From IMG/VR virus record IMGVR_UViG_3300020185_000080, positions 1 to 46,645 of that record: 46,645 nt of DNA; one strand, 5' to 3'. The notes under the pieces were generated by a model. That model ran no database searches and was not told the DNA's origin. It was given only the letters and a program-made list of their open reading frames with translations. Source of the DNA: a virus. The position numbers and the translations under genes were made by a program. Below, piece by piece: positions 16,801 to 26,498 of this stretch. Each line of letters starts with the position of its first letter. Position 1 is the first letter of the stretch.

Positions 16801-19800
16801 GCAAAAGAAGGATCATATCCTTCACCCTTCGTTCTAGGGTAAAGCGTCTGAACCCCTGTACGCCGAGCTTCATCTTGGTCGTTGTAAAGTTCAGTCGAAT
16901 CCTCTGATTGAAACTCTCTTACGTATTCATCATTCGCCCAGGCATTACCCATCTGGTTATCAGCAGCCATACTTTCTGGGTTATCCGCGTCTTCATCGAA
17001 AACTTCATCCTTTGCGTCCTGTTCCTCTTGACTGTAAACAGGATCAGGTAAGAACTTCAGTTTCTCAAAGCGACTGTCTGCATCCAACACTAGGCCATCA
17101 CGAACACTTTGTTCGGTATCACCTAGAATGTCGCCCGCTGGCTTGTCCGTCAACTTCGTGCCGGTATCTTTTCCACTAGTGGGAGACTTGTCTTTCTCCC
17201 TGCGCAAATTGCCAGCATGAGCTTCTTTAAGTTGCTTAAACAAATCAATGGTTTCATCAATTAAGTTTTTACCGCCTGCTTGTTCAATAGCCGCGCTAAG
17301 CTCATCCTGAATCTCTTTCTTTTCTTCTTTAGTAGACCCTGCGCCTATCTCAGAATGTTGTTCAACATAATCTGCTAAATAACCTCTTACAATTAACCGC
17401 TCAAGGTTATCACGAAGGAATTTGCGTTCTGAAGTAATTTTCTTAATCGCTTCATTTATCCCTGATAGAAACGCACCATCGGTTATTTTCTTCGCAGAAC
17501 TCTTTGTGTCGTAAGTAGGGTTTTTCTCCTTTAGCCGCTGCGATAAAGAAACGAGTTCTGCGGACTTCTCTTGGATCATCTCGTAAATACTAATGTGCGG
17601 CGACTTTGATTCAGCTTGATTAAAGTTAGCTTTACGCGGTGTGTTGGGTAGGACAGGTATAGGATTAGCGTTCAGACCACCTGTATCTTGCTCTTTACGC
17701 GTGTTCCTATGAACATCGTTCATCAAGTCTTTAACGTACAATGCAGCAATCTCAGATTCCTCGCTGCCTTCTTCCTCAAGCGTTTTAACAAGTGCTTCCA
17801 TCTGATCGCGCTTATCCTCTAAAAGAACCTGCGCATTCTCAAGAAAGTTATACACCGCACTGTCTTTGTTAGCTTCGTTCTGTTGCAATGAGTTCGCCTT
17901 ACGCGCATCCCCAACAGTCTTAAACGTGCCATCGGCCTCTTGGAAAATAACTAAAGAATCTGGAATAACTCTTGGCAATGTATACTGCCTTTGCAGATCG
18001 TATGGCTCGGTACGGCCTAAGTCTGCTTTCAGACGAGGTTGAGAGCCAACCGCCATACGTGCCAGGTTGCCTAGTAATGTTTCAAGCGCCTCTGAAACTG
18101 AACTGACTGTCGATTGATCAGAGTAACGAGCAATCGCAATCGCATCGAGCATAACAGTTTTTGCAGATTGTCCATTAGCCTCAAGCTGCACCTCAAGTAA
18201 ATTTGCCCCATCATTAGCAACCGACCTTGCATAGAATATCTTAGCTTCGTCGCGACCTTTTATACCATTATCACCAAAAATACCATTGTGCATACGCTCT
18301 GACTGAGTGCCTGTCACTTGCCCTGTAACGTCATTAATAATACTAGCCGACTGATGCGCTAACTCGTCGGCCTGCACCAAAGGCGCTAACTTCAATGCAA
18401 TGGCTTGTGTAGAGTCAACGTCCCGTATTGCATACTCTTCAAACAACGCTGCCGTATTCTCGGACTTAGCAATGGCTTCTTTAGTCATGCCATCTACGTT
18501 CTTAGTACCGCCTGTAATCTTCTGTAAATCCGCGTTATCAGGAAACATCCATGAGGACAATGTATCCAATGAATGCGATGATGATTCAAAACGAATGCCT
18601 TTTGATAAACGTAACGTATCAATCATGTGGTTGGGTGTGTACCCAAACTTCTCTTTAAAAATAGCCGCGTCAAACCGAGCGTTGTGCATAACAAGTGTTA
18701 CGTTAGGATCTTTCTGCCAGCCTGCTACAAGTGTCGCTATTTCTTCATCAGTCTGTATGTATTGAGTGGCGTCACCTTCTTTTACCGCTAGTCCTAAGAT
18801 CTCAAATTGCGGATCTGTTATGTAGGCTTCAGTACTAAGATCTGGATTCTTCAGTGAGTAACCCGTCGCAGTATTAAAGAAAGTCTCAAAGTCGACTGTT
18901 ATAATTCGCTTACCTGCTAAGTATTCACTACCGTTTGGTTTTAACGCATTGAACTTAGCGAGGCGCGAAACTGCTGACTCAAATGCAGTAACAAGAGGGG
19001 TATTAATGTCTGTAAATACCTCACGAAAGCGCATGGTCGCCCGATACATAGTATGAAAAAACTGATTTATAGAAGCGCGCTCTTGAGAAACTGTTTCTAT
19101 TACAGGTGACGTTCCTGCGGTATTTGCAGATACAGGCCGCCTGTGTTGTTCTTCAGCTACCGATGCATCGTAATAATTTTTATCATCGCGATTAATAATA
19201 TTGTTTTTAATCAGTAGCTCTAGTGTTCTATTCACATCCATCTCGGTGTGAAGAAATATCTCTCGAATATTTTCTTTAAACGTAGTACCCGTCCGAAGTT
19301 CTGGATTATGCATCTGCATAATACTGTTAACATATCGCTCCATCATGGACGTATTAACCATCATGCTCGGGAAATTAGGATTAACTTTACCCCTTGCATT
19401 AGTCATATCAGACTTCAACATTTCAAATAACTTTTCTGCACTGTGAACTGAGTCTCTAGACATCATATCTAAGGCTGTGAAGACTGCTGTTGCGTTATCA
19501 AGCATAAACCTATCAACATAAGACTCAGCAAATGCTTTACGCCTAAAACCTTTCTGCTTACTTAGCGCGTCTGAAATTAAAGTAAGGTCTATGCGTCCAC
19601 GTAATAACAATTTACCTAACGTGATCTTAGCGGCCCCTGCTGCCTCTTTGTTTGCTGCATCCTCCTGGCGCGTATTAAACACCAAAGAAAGCATATCAAA
19701 AAAGCGCTTATTATCAGGGTGATTTACAGCCTTCCTGAGATTAGGAGCCTTATGAGAGTTAGCCATCTTGATCAGTTTATCTACTCTCGTACTGAATTTT

Positions 19801-22800
19801 TCACCCTTACCCATCACATAATCATTGAGGTTATTAGTCTCGTAGAATCGCTTGAGTTCAGTTAATTGCGCAACAATCTCGTCACGAACCAACTTGGAGT
19901 CCCAGTTCATGCCAATGAGCACTTGTAGTAAGCCATCCATTGAACGATCTGAATCTTTAGGTAACTGCTCTTGCATAAGCAAACGAACAGTATTATGTAG
20001 CGTTTCCCAGTTAACAGCCGCTCTCTGTTTTTGGGATTGTTCTTTAGGCCCAGACTCAGGGCGTTTATTGTTACGGCGATTAACCGCACTACGGACTTTA
20101 CTCGTTGTGGTTTCTTCAACCTTCGCTTGTTGTTTAGCTGGTTTGCTTTCTCGCTCCGAAATGTCTGCTAGTAACTGACGTATGTCATCTTCACGCGTAG
20201 TCTCAATGATCTTACCCGTGTCACGCTTCACCTTATTCAGATAAAACTCATTGGCTAGTTCAGACAACTGATAATCGCTTAACGTACTTAGCCCTTCAGC
20301 AATGGTCTCCGCCATAGATTGCCCTGCTTTAACCTTAACCGCTCCTAATAAGCGTTGACCATACGAACCGCTAGACTCTTTTTTGCCTTTCTTTGTGTCT
20401 GTACCCGCATCAAATAAGAAATCGAGCTTCTCCCAAGACGAGCCTATAAAGCTGCCTTTGGTGTTGTTCATCTTACCAATAAGGGCAGAAGCTACTCGGA
20501 ATGCAGCGCCTTTCTCCCCGCTCTCAATCGGATTCTCAGGCGCAATGGATACGCCCCGTTCTTCGGCCATCTGTGTCAGTTGATCCGTTGATGCCGCTTC
20601 CAAGGCCGCGCGATCAGATTGCGTTTGGCTGTAACTTGCTTTTTGGCCTGCATCTTCCCGCTTGGCTTTATCTGCGCTGGTGATTGCATTAATAATTCGT
20701 TGGCGTGGGAATGCCCCTTTAGTGGTGGGCCGTGAATCAACGCCAGCTTTCTTAGCTTCAGCGACAATCTCTTCTTGTGAAATGTCACCATTAATGGCTT
20801 CTTGTATTAAGTCACCTAAAGGACGCAACTTACCTGCATCATCACGCATCGACTTAGAGCCTTTGCCTTCTGCTGGCTTACCCTTTTTATTCGCAGGGAC
20901 TTCTAATGGTTTTGCTGCAGCCTCATTAGTGTTGACTTGACCGCCATCGGGGTTTAGTCCTTTACGTTCTTCAGCGCGCACACGAATGTCTTCGTTAAAA
21001 AGTTCTTGTCGCTCACTCAGGTATTGCGTAGTCTGAGGGCCGTCTAATGTTGCTATATCTACATCTTTACCATAACGCTCACTCATTGCCGCTTCAACAT
21101 TGGACGCATTAGCTGCGCTTGTCATTTCATAACCAACTGCAACCCCCTCTGCATTGCGTGCAACCACAGACCTTAAATCCTGAGCCTTGGTTGTTGCCAT
21201 AATCTCTTCTTTAGTCTCTGCGTATCCTAATGTGCTTTTAGCATCTTTGTTGCCATCTTGCTCAAACGCTTTACCCTTAGCTTCATTGGAAGAAAACAGT
21301 ACGCCCGATTCATGCTTATACGCTACCACTCCTTCAGGCAAGGTGACTTTATCGGCAGCTTCTGGGTCTGCGGCATAGACTGAATCAAGCCCAGCGTTAG
21401 GATCAGTAATGTATTTAAGCTGGGCTTGTATCTGAACAGGCGCTTCAGGAATTGTGCCGTCCATAGCCCTGCGCGTTTGCACGTTCTCGCCGATAGTCTT
21501 CATCAAACCATACGACCCGCCTGCAGTACCCGAAACAGTACCCATGCCTCCGCCTGCTGCTGCGCCTGCAAAGAAAGACTCGGTTAACTGATTCCAATCA
21601 ACATCGTGTTCAGGCTTAACCATTTTTATAGCCAGCTGATTGGTCAACTCCTGTAACCATTCAGTACTACCTTCCACTCCTGACGAAATTGTTGCCCGTT
21701 TAGCAATATGCTTAGCTAAGTCGACAGGATTTTTTATTGTCCCCATTTCAGGCATAAGCCCTTTATAAATACTCTGGAATCCTCTGAATTCTAAAGCAGT
21801 GTTACTCAGACCCGTAGCAACTGCCAATAAAGGATTATCTACTCCTTCTGCCAATTGTGTATGTCGGGATTCGCCCATCATCTGAGCACCCATAGAGCTA
21901 ACCAAACCTGCTTTACCTGCTGCTCTCCAACCTATTTTTTTAATAAAACTTCGGCCTGTAGCTAGTGCAATAGCCGCAGGGATACCTACCCCAGATGCAA
22001 TAGCCGCAGCCCCAATACCTATATCCGTCGCAATATTTGGAGCGTTTTCTAATGTTTTTTCTATAACGTATCGCCCAATAGATTCTATAGAAGAAGTATC
22101 AACGTCCTCGTAAGAGTCAAACTCAGAAGGGCTTTTTGACGCTTCGATCATATTCCGAATGACGCCTTCTTCCCCCCATTCTTTCATCAAATCAACGCCC
22201 GCCATTTCACCCACTAACTCAGTGAATTGGTATAAGTTCATTTGGGTTTTATCAATGCCTTTATCCACTGCTCTTTGTGCAAAGTTACGGTAATCCCGAA
22301 CATGGGTGGATTGATCAATGGTCACTTCGCCATAGTCGATGGCATTCTTCGGGGGTTGTAGCGTGCCATTTTCAGCGGCATCGACTGACTCCGCAAACGC
22401 TAAATGATTATTGATACTGTTTTTATTGAAGTTAGTGGGCGTGGCGAGTCCTTCACGGAGTAGTTGCTCCATGATGGTATTGCCTTCTTCATCGACGTAA
22501 TTGCCCAGCACCCTGCCGTGATGGTCTTTTTTGCCCGAATCCCTCTCGACGTATTTACCAGAAAGTAATAATTCTCTAGTACGTTGCTGTGCCTCAATAG
22601 ATAAAGGTTCCGCTGACCCTGCATCTTTTCCTGACGTATTAATCTCAGCCGTATCGCCCCCTTCAAAGCGAACACGATGCGTAGCAGAACGGGTAGTATC
22701 GCCGTCATAAACCTCACCAAACGGAGAGTCAGTCGCTAGACCTGTACTACCATTTTCTAGATCTGCCGCTGTCCCTTGTATTTCTAAAAAATCAAGAGAT

Positions 22801-22874
22801 GCTGCAGTTTGATTCTCACGCTCAGTCGCTGCAACGCGGTCTAACCCTTGTAAATACGCAACATATTTAGACAT
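13887..22874 (-). CDS. Giant multi-enzyme virion protein: SNase-like nuclease, DnaQ-like exonuclease, metallopeptidase
   Basis: At 2995 aa this is the largest gene, placed where ejected internal proteins lie. Residues 52-145 form a staphylococcal-nuclease fold (VYDGDT) with R69, E77 and R121 matching the catalytic R35, E43 and R87. Residues 1322-1500 form a DnaQ-like 3'-5' exonuclease with D1328/E1330 (VDFETFF), H1397-D1402 (HNARFD) and D1485 (YAIRD). Residues 2191-2245 hold a zinc metallopeptidase motif, HEVGH 2196-2200, with EWYAD at 2240 as the likely third-ligand region. Hydrophobic stretches occur near 281-306 and 2879-2901, with a glycine-zipper-like stretch near 435-455. The rest is mostly charged helix. 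This matches polyvalent proteins and is probably injected with DNA; its targets are unknown. Confidence 0.85.
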   Translation of the reverse strand: MSKYVAYLQGLDRVAATERENQTAASLDFLEIQGTAADLENGSTGLATDSPFGEVYDGDTTRSATHRVRFEGGDTAEINTSGKDAGSAEPLSIEAQQRTRELLLSGKYVERDSGKKDHHGRVLGNYVDEEGNTIMEQLLREGLATPTNFNKNSINNHLAFAESVDAAENGTLQPPKNAIDYGEVTIDQSTHVRDYRNFAQRAVDKGIDKTQMNLYQFTELVGEMAGVDLMKEWGEEGVIRNMIEASKSPSEFDSYEDVDTSSIESIGRYVIEKTLENAPNIATDIGIGAAAIASGVGIPAAIALATGRSFIKKIGWRAAGKAGLVSSMGAQMMGESRHTQLAEGVDNPLLAVATGLSNTALEFRGFQSIYKGLMPEMGTIKNPVDLAKHIAKRATISSGVEGSTEWLQELTNQLAIKMVKPEHDVDWNQLTESFFAGAAAGGGMGTVSGTAGGSYGLMKTIGENVQTRRAMDGTIPEAPVQIQAQLKYITDPNAGLDSVYAADPEAADKVTLPEGVVAYKHESGVLFSSNEAKGKAFEQDGNKDAKSTLGYAETKEEIMATTKAQDLRSVVARNAEGVAVGYEMTSAANASNVEAAMSERYGKDVDIATLDGPQTTQYLSERQELFNEDIRVRAEERKGLNPDGGQVNTNEAAAKPLEVPANKKGKPAEGKGSKSMRDDAGKLRPLGDLIQEAINGDISQEEIVAEAKKAGVDSRPTTKGAFPRQRIINAITSADKAKREDAGQKASYSQTQSDRAALEAASTDQLTQMAEERGVSIAPENPIESGEKGAAFRVASALIGKMNNTKGSFIGSSWEKLDFLFDAGTDTKKGKKESSGSYGQRLLGAVKVKAGQSMAETIAEGLSTLSDYQLSELANEFYLNKVKRDTGKIIETTREDDIRQLLADISERESKPAKQQAKVEETTTSKVRSAVNRRNNKRPESGPKEQSQKQRAAVNWETLHNTVRLLMQEQLPKDSDRSMDGLLQVLIGMNWDSKLVRDEIVAQLTELKRFYETNNLNDYVMGKGEKFSTRVDKLIKMANSHKAPNLRKAVNHPDNKRFFDMLSLVFNTRQEDAANKEAAGAAKITLGKLLLRGRIDLTLISDALSKQKGFRRKAFAESYVDRFMLDNATAVFTALDMMSRDSVHSAEKLFEMLKSDMTNARGKVNPNFPSMMVNTSMMERYVNSIMQMHNPELRTGTTFKENIREIFLHTEMDVNRTLELLIKNNIINRDDKNYYDASVAEEQHRRPVSANTAGTSPVIETVSQERASINQFFHTMYRATMRFREVFTDINTPLVTAFESAVSRLAKFNALKPNGSEYLAGKRIITVDFETFFNTATGYSLKNPDLSTEAYITDPQFEILGLAVKEGDATQYIQTDEEIATLVAGWQKDPNVTLVMHNARFDAAIFKEKFGYTPNHMIDTLRLSKGIRFESSSHSLDTLSSWMFPDNADLQKITGGTKNVDGMTKEAIAKSENTAALFEEYAIRDVDSTQAIALKLAPLVQADELAHQSASIINDVTGQVTGTQSERMHNGIFGDNGIKGRDEAKIFYARSVANDGANLLEVQLEANGQSAKTVMLDAIAIARYSDQSTVSSVSEALETLLGNLARMAVGSQPRLKADLGRTEPYDLQRQYTLPRVIPDSLVIFQEADGTFKTVGDARKANSLQQNEANKDSAVYNFLENAQVLLEDKRDQMEALVKTLEEEGSEESEIAALYVKDLMNDVHRNTRKEQDTGGLNANPIPVLPNTPRKANFNQAESKSPHISIYEMIQEKSAELVSLSQRLKEKNPTYDTKSSAKKITDGAFLSGINEAIKKITSERKFLRDNLERLIVRGYLADYVEQHSEIGAGSTKEEKKEIQDELSAAIEQAGGKNLIDETIDLFKQLKEAHAGNLRREKDKSPTSGKDTGTKLTDKPAGDILGDTEQSVRDGLVLDADSRFEKLKFLPDPVYSQEEQDAKDEVFDEDADNPESMAADNQMGNAWANDEYVREFQSEDSTELYNDQDEARRTGVQTLYPRTKGEGYDPSFAPVTVAIDIEGGQVVTSYRVYGPQWTDSNLMAKEGQGLPSTRFGPTTQGKANVATARKALLRRYFTKGVKTFGNLAAVQTTVANLLNAVGIKQNVAITDTSNAATMIKDLAKSGVLTAKEAKNLKARLKASIENKQAAYVNMGEFAIIMMPSSLTNTNAANMSPQTYSMVAHEVGHLVYDFSWANASAKNKASILSEFAADRQNYSEASDSAAFKEWYADQVALSLTQGVLRNKAYITEEDGLNKEKRNRGDLLNVASHFRELVKKLKGLWAVLTKAVRSPFNETFSQYLDGVILRSDVSAQAAPETKGEVLNMAKFRTKKEPITHNKFLKFGHKILGNVSSNFKRLDKNLAALLFQQASTTGSRTGEKSYENFNMELTQRYEALYSTAMKKIGKQKAVRQAFDDLNNNNVTEHSLILRKMINDINADLVGYMPTYQVRNDMIPQAFDHHQVDGKREAFKAMLMQYDVFKQMGDAEMNSRIAYLLDGQGFNERTIAPGKPVGAHAFADSILSAVPYADLKEYLVMEPDAIMSHYIASAAKRASWEHTFGGYVIQDDLTKVARPFGGKWDEGSGRKVWSPNKRWHEAMGRIEKKHGQAGVDEALTLLDGVMGRTGTSMNSKLRKSQDTLLNVVNMNILANSGVASIPELGMAIARSANLLSVKDMFKGLDLREARRIGMDIGTVLSNGLAQIQGNAANEAYNGTITQKMASKYFILNGQQAITKASRTFSTALGMRYIEKAADFNQLEELNAFHVTARQVKTWRALGKPAFTEGLSKVEADSVRAVNGAIMQFVTESSFRPSRFQNPAWGNNPYMKIAFHLKQFLYAITDILVMGLLRQAKRRFSDAKGEGMLSAGAYAMVPIVVGGVAIAGLTMFAMELRELWKGVDRTENMGDTKYAMEVFSKSGTLGAFELGYGVMNAESWDDGLSTLVPTFGFGQGVYNSATGNDSTLETIRRVTPFFSQYKNWWPGD

Positions 22875-22884
22875 TCTTTAATCT

Positions 22885-25296
22885 CTATTGATTCAGGTCT
22901 TGCTTCTTTTTAAGGTGTTTATGCGCATCTGCAGTAGCTTGTGCTTTAGTAATATACGGGAACTGCTTCATTAGCAACTTGACCATATCATCAACAGATT
23001 CGTACCCATTCACGCCTCCCCCAGTAACGTAGATACCCGTATCTGGCGCAGCGGCTTTAACAAGTCGACCGAAATCACCAACATGATTAGAACCTGTTGT
23101 CCCACCCATACCCCACACTCCATCAGTGCCTGGTCCACTTTTAGCAACTTCCTGTGCAAGATGCTGGGCTAATATAGAAAGTAAGTGAGTCTGGCCCGCA
23201 CTAATAGGCTGTCCCTTAACTAAATTCAATTTATAGATTTGATCAATCTGAGTTTTATTTACAGTCATCATGTGATTCATGTACTTATCAAACTCATCTC
23301 GTGGCATAAATTGGCCCACTTCTTTCCCGTCAACTACGATCCCTGCAGCACCTAATCCTTTGGTAATTGCTCCACCCATAGCGCCTTCGTTATGAGTTTC
23401 AACGGCGGCTTCATCCGCAGCGGTTGCTGCTCTCGATGCACTAGTTGTCGCCGCGCTATCACCTAGAGGGGTATAAATACTTTTAGATGGATTGTCAGGG
23501 TCAACGCTTACTTGATGCACTACGCCATCAAATGTCACTGTTGAAGTTTTTATCGAAGGAACTTCCACAGGGTTTGCACGCCCTGTTAATTGATAACGCA
23601 CCATGTCCTTATTGGTTATAGTAAAACCTGCCTCTTTAAGAATAAGCATATCCACAGCTCGGCTTGCCAACGTACCAGCGCTAACAGTCGAACCTCCCTT
23701 CACTGTACTTCCAACAACTCGTTCTTGAGCAGCGGCCACTTGTTCAGTAGTAATTTCTGTAGAGGCTAGTTGCGATGTAGCTTCTACCTCAGCCTCTGAA
23801 GCTAATTGTTTTTTACTCTTATCCGTTTTGCCCTCAAGGGTAGCTTCTTCAGTTTTTTGGTCTCTCAGTTTTTGTCGTTCGTCATTAATCTTTATAAGTT
23901 TCTGCTGATCCAAATAGGCTTGTGTTTGCGCTTGTTGGTCTGATGAACCAGGATCAGTATTATCCCAATCTGCCTTAGATGCCACCCCATTATATCCCGC
24001 AGAAATATCTTGACCTAGAGCAACTGTACTGTTCACAGCCTGCCCACCATAACGCTTCAGACCACTCCATATATCTCCAGCTAATCCACCAACAGCTGTA
24101 GATGCTGTATCTGCTACTTCACCAATAGCTTCTCCCGTAGTAAGTGGATCTTCCGCCAACTGATCTATAAAACCATCTACACCTTGCCCTTGGTTACTTC
24201 CATACATTTCACTAACATAGGCTTGAGCCTCTTCGGGAGTCATGTCGAGTTCATCAACTAACGCTTGAGTTACACCCATCATGCTCTTAGGGTAATTATT
24301 AGCTACCAAACTAGGGTTCTTAAAAATATTATAAACCAATCTATTCGCAGCTATTTCTTGCGCATCGGGGTCTCTATTATAAGCACGCCCGCCTGTCTTT
24401 GCCCCTGTGTAAAGAGGACCAGGGCGATTGCTTCCAAATCTAACTGCTGGGTCTACTGCTGGGTCATTAATATCAGCGCTTAGGTTCTCTCCCAAGCCTT
24501 GAGTTAAAGTCGGATCTGTTTGTGTTTGCTGTTGCTGCTGCCCAGACAAAGCAGTAGTAGTTTGTCCTAGTTGTTGAGCATTCAAAGAGTCAGCTTCTTG
24601 GGCTGCCATAGCTTGATTTGTCGCCGAATCAATGACCATTGAAGTGTTAGCTCCATAATCAGCCTGACCTGCACGCTCTATAAAGGCTACAATCTGTTCC
24701 GCTGTAAACGCATCTGCGCCCTCACCACCAAGCATCTGCCCAATGTCCGTCTTCTGCCCATTTGCATCTTCCATCATCGGTACAAATACTTTTGTACTTT
24801 TGCCATCGCGACCCGGCCCTGCAATCTCTTCAAACCCTGCAAATGTAGTCCCTTCAGGTAGAAAGCCTTGACCCTCCAATATATCGGCAATTAAATCCTC
24901 GACTACAGGCATCTGAGCAGGATCATTCAGTGCTTGTTGTGCCCCCTCACGACTTGCTCTAAGTACAAGGTTTTCAGCCTGCTTACCCGTAATCTTCTTT
25001 TTCTTAATGTCTAGGTCAACATCACTAGCTTCTATCGACTGCTCTTGTATCAATAATGCGTTGTCTCTACCTTTCTGACCATCCTCATAAATTCGTTTAT
25101 CCTCTACGACTTTTGCTTTTGCACGCTCAGCCGCATCTTGGTTCAAGCGCAGTTGTTCGTCGGCCCTGATATTGCCTAGTGCTTGCTGCTGAAGCTGATC
25201 TGCGTAGTTATCATCTGCCACTTGATCCCGTTCTGCCTGACGGCGACGATCTTTGAGCCCCATGTACATTGCCCAGACATTATCTAAAGTAGCCAT
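22885..25296 (-). CDS. Internal virion/ejection protein (803 aa)
   Basis: The N-terminal 120 residues are a long charged coiled coil (MYMGLKDRRRQAERDQVADD, AERAKAKVVEDKR). A Gln-rich run (QQQQQTQTD) lies near residue 255, further helices follow, and the C-terminal 150 residues are more compact and include GTDGVWGMGGTTGSNHVGDF. There is no lysozyme or transglycosylase motif. The gene lies 10 bases upstream of the giant protein in the same operon. That order (small internal proteins, a middle-sized one, then the giant) is like T7 gp14-gp15-gp16, so a DNA-ejectosome role is the best inference. Confidence 0.62.
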   Translation of the reverse strand: MATLDNVWAMYMGLKDRRRQAERDQVADDNYADQLQQQALGNIRADEQLRLNQDAAERAKAKVVEDKRIYEDGQKGRDNALLIQEQSIEASDVDLDIKKKKITGKQAENLVLRASREGAQQALNDPAQMPVVEDLIADILEGQGFLPEGTTFAGFEEIAGPGRDGKSTKVFVPMMEDANGQKTDIGQMLGGEGADAFTAEQIVAFIERAGQADYGANTSMVIDSATNQAMAAQEADSLNAQQLGQTTTALSGQQQQQTQTDPTLTQGLGENLSADINDPAVDPAVRFGSNRPGPLYTGAKTGGRAYNRDPDAQEIAANRLVYNIFKNPSLVANNYPKSMMGVTQALVDELDMTPEEAQAYVSEMYGSNQGQGVDGFIDQLAEDPLTTGEAIGEVADTASTAVGGLAGDIWSGLKRYGGQAVNSTVALGQDISAGYNGVASKADWDNTDPGSSDQQAQTQAYLDQQKLIKINDERQKLRDQKTEEATLEGKTDKSKKQLASEAEVEATSQLASTEITTEQVAAAQERVVGSTVKGGSTVSAGTLASRAVDMLILKEAGFTITNKDMVRYQLTGRANPVEVPSIKTSTVTFDGVVHQVSVDPDNPSKSIYTPLGDSAATTSASRAATAADEAAVETHNEGAMGGAITKGLGAAGIVVDGKEVGQFMPRDEFDKYMNHMMTVNKTQIDQIYKLNLVKGQPISAGQTHLLSILAQHLAQEVAKSGPGTDGVWGMGGTTGSNHVGDFGRLVKAAAPDTGIYVTGGGVNGYESVDDMVKLLMKQFPYITKAQATADAHKHLKKKQDLNQ

Positions 25297-25311
25297 AGTT
25301 ATTCTTTCCTG

Positions 25312-25812
25312 TTATCCCATTATCATCATAGAAGCTAGGCTAGTCGCCGTGCCTAAATTACTCGCAAATGCGTCAGCACTGCGTTTCTTATTACCTGAGA
25401 TACGAGTTGATTCAAGACCTGCAGCATGGCGAAGCGCATCAGAGCCTGTCTGATTAAGATCGTTGTACATGTTCAGGGAATCACCAAGTACTCGAGTATT
25501 GCGCTCGTCTTGACTCAATATCGCAGAGTTCTTTGCCTGATCCGTAAACTGACGAGTAGTTATATCGCCCAATCGTTTTGATTGTTTCGCTGCCTGACCA
25601 GATAACGATACGCCTGCTCGACTTCGACTCCGATCATTGACGCCTTTTGCCGCCTTAGCCGCCATCTGAGAATTAAAATCAGCACGATCAATCAAGGTGC
25701 GGTCTGTTAAAGCACTCGCAGCGTAATCATCCAGTTGCTGTTGAAAGTTAGCTTTATAGCTTGCTTGATCCGCTTCTTGGCTCTTTCTTAATGCTTCTTC
25801 TGCACTAGCCAT
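25312..25812 (-). CDS. Small internal virion protein (166 aa)
   Basis: The product starts MASAEEALRKSQEADQASYK. The first two thirds are Gln/Ala/Arg-rich helix, and it ends in a hydrophobic Ala/Met tail (LGTATSLASMMIMG). The ATG at 25812 shares a base with the TAA of the upstream gene and is preferred over the ATG at 25818. Context and composition (small, alanine-rich, with a possible membrane-active C-terminus) suggest one of the ejected proteins that open the envelope, but no family is certain. Confidence 0.58.
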   Translation of the reverse strand: MASAEEALRKSQEADQASYKANFQQQLDDYAASALTDRTLIDRADFNSQMAAKAAKGVNDRSRSRAGVSLSGQAAKQSKRLGDITTRQFTDQAKNSAILSQDERNTRVLGDSLNMYNDLNQTGSDALRHAAGLESTRISGNKKRSADAFASNLGTATSLASMMIMG

Positions 25813-26498
25813 TACCAACTCCCTAACTTAGTAAACAAAGATGCACCAGGCATATTATTTCGTTTATCTCTCAATCTTAACGATTTAACGACTCCCGACT
25901 CATCAGGAAGAGACCCGTCATGGTTAAACGGAGAACCTGTGCCACTTAGAGCTTTTCTTGATCTTTGATAACTAGAATCAGCAATTTCAAAGTTATCTTT
26001 TTTCTTCAGTCCGTATGCAGCCGCAATCCCTGCCGCTCCATCCAGCATCGCGTTCTGCCTTGTCATAGACGCATTGGCTTCGGCGGCAGCAACACCAGAA
26101 GCAGCCGCTGCACCAGATTTAAGGCTTGCCACCGCATTGACGTTCTTCTTGTTACCTAGTTCGTTATACCCACTTTTCAGTGCATCCTGACGACCTAAAG
26201 CGACACTACTTGCGTTGTTCGTTGCTTGTGATAACTGCGCCCCATAACCTGTAGAACCAAAACCGCCACTTTGCCCTGACGCAAGTTGCTGACCTGTACG
26301 ATCTGTGCCAGCGGCTTGTGCCACATCAGCCGCAGCCATGCCTCCTAAACGAGAAGCATCGTCACGATTCATTTTCCTTTGGTAATCCGAAAGCAAAGGT
26401 TTTGATTGAGTTCGAGCCCGTGAAGTCTGTTCCTCTCCTAACTTAATCTCGGCTTTTTCCTGCTGAGATTGCTGTTGCTGTGGTGCACTGTTACCCAT
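25812..26498 (-). CDS. Small internal virion protein with glycine/alanine-rich core (228 aa)
   Basis: The N-terminal 60 residues are polar and Gln-rich (MGNSAPQQQQSQQEKAEIKL). The central region (60-160) is rich in Ala, Gly, Ser and Asn (AAADVAQAAGTDRTGQQLAS), and the C-terminus is basic. Proteins of this composition occur between the adaptor and the large ejected proteins in podovirus-like genomes. Hydrophobic Ala/Gly patches (AAAASGVAAAEANA, DGAAGIAAAYGL) could insert into a membrane. It overlaps its neighbours by 1-8 bases. Confidence 0.58.
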   Translation of the reverse strand: MGNSAPQQQQSQQEKAEIKLGEEQTSRARTQSKPLLSDYQRKMNRDDASRLGGMAAADVAQAAGTDRTGQQLASGQSGGFGSTGYGAQLSQATNNASSVALGRQDALKSGYNELGNKKNVNAVASLKSGAAAASGVAAAEANASMTRQNAMLDGAAGIAAAYGLKKKDNFEIADSSYQRSRKALSGTGSPFNHDGSLPDESGVVKSLRLRDKRNNMPGASLFTKLGSW

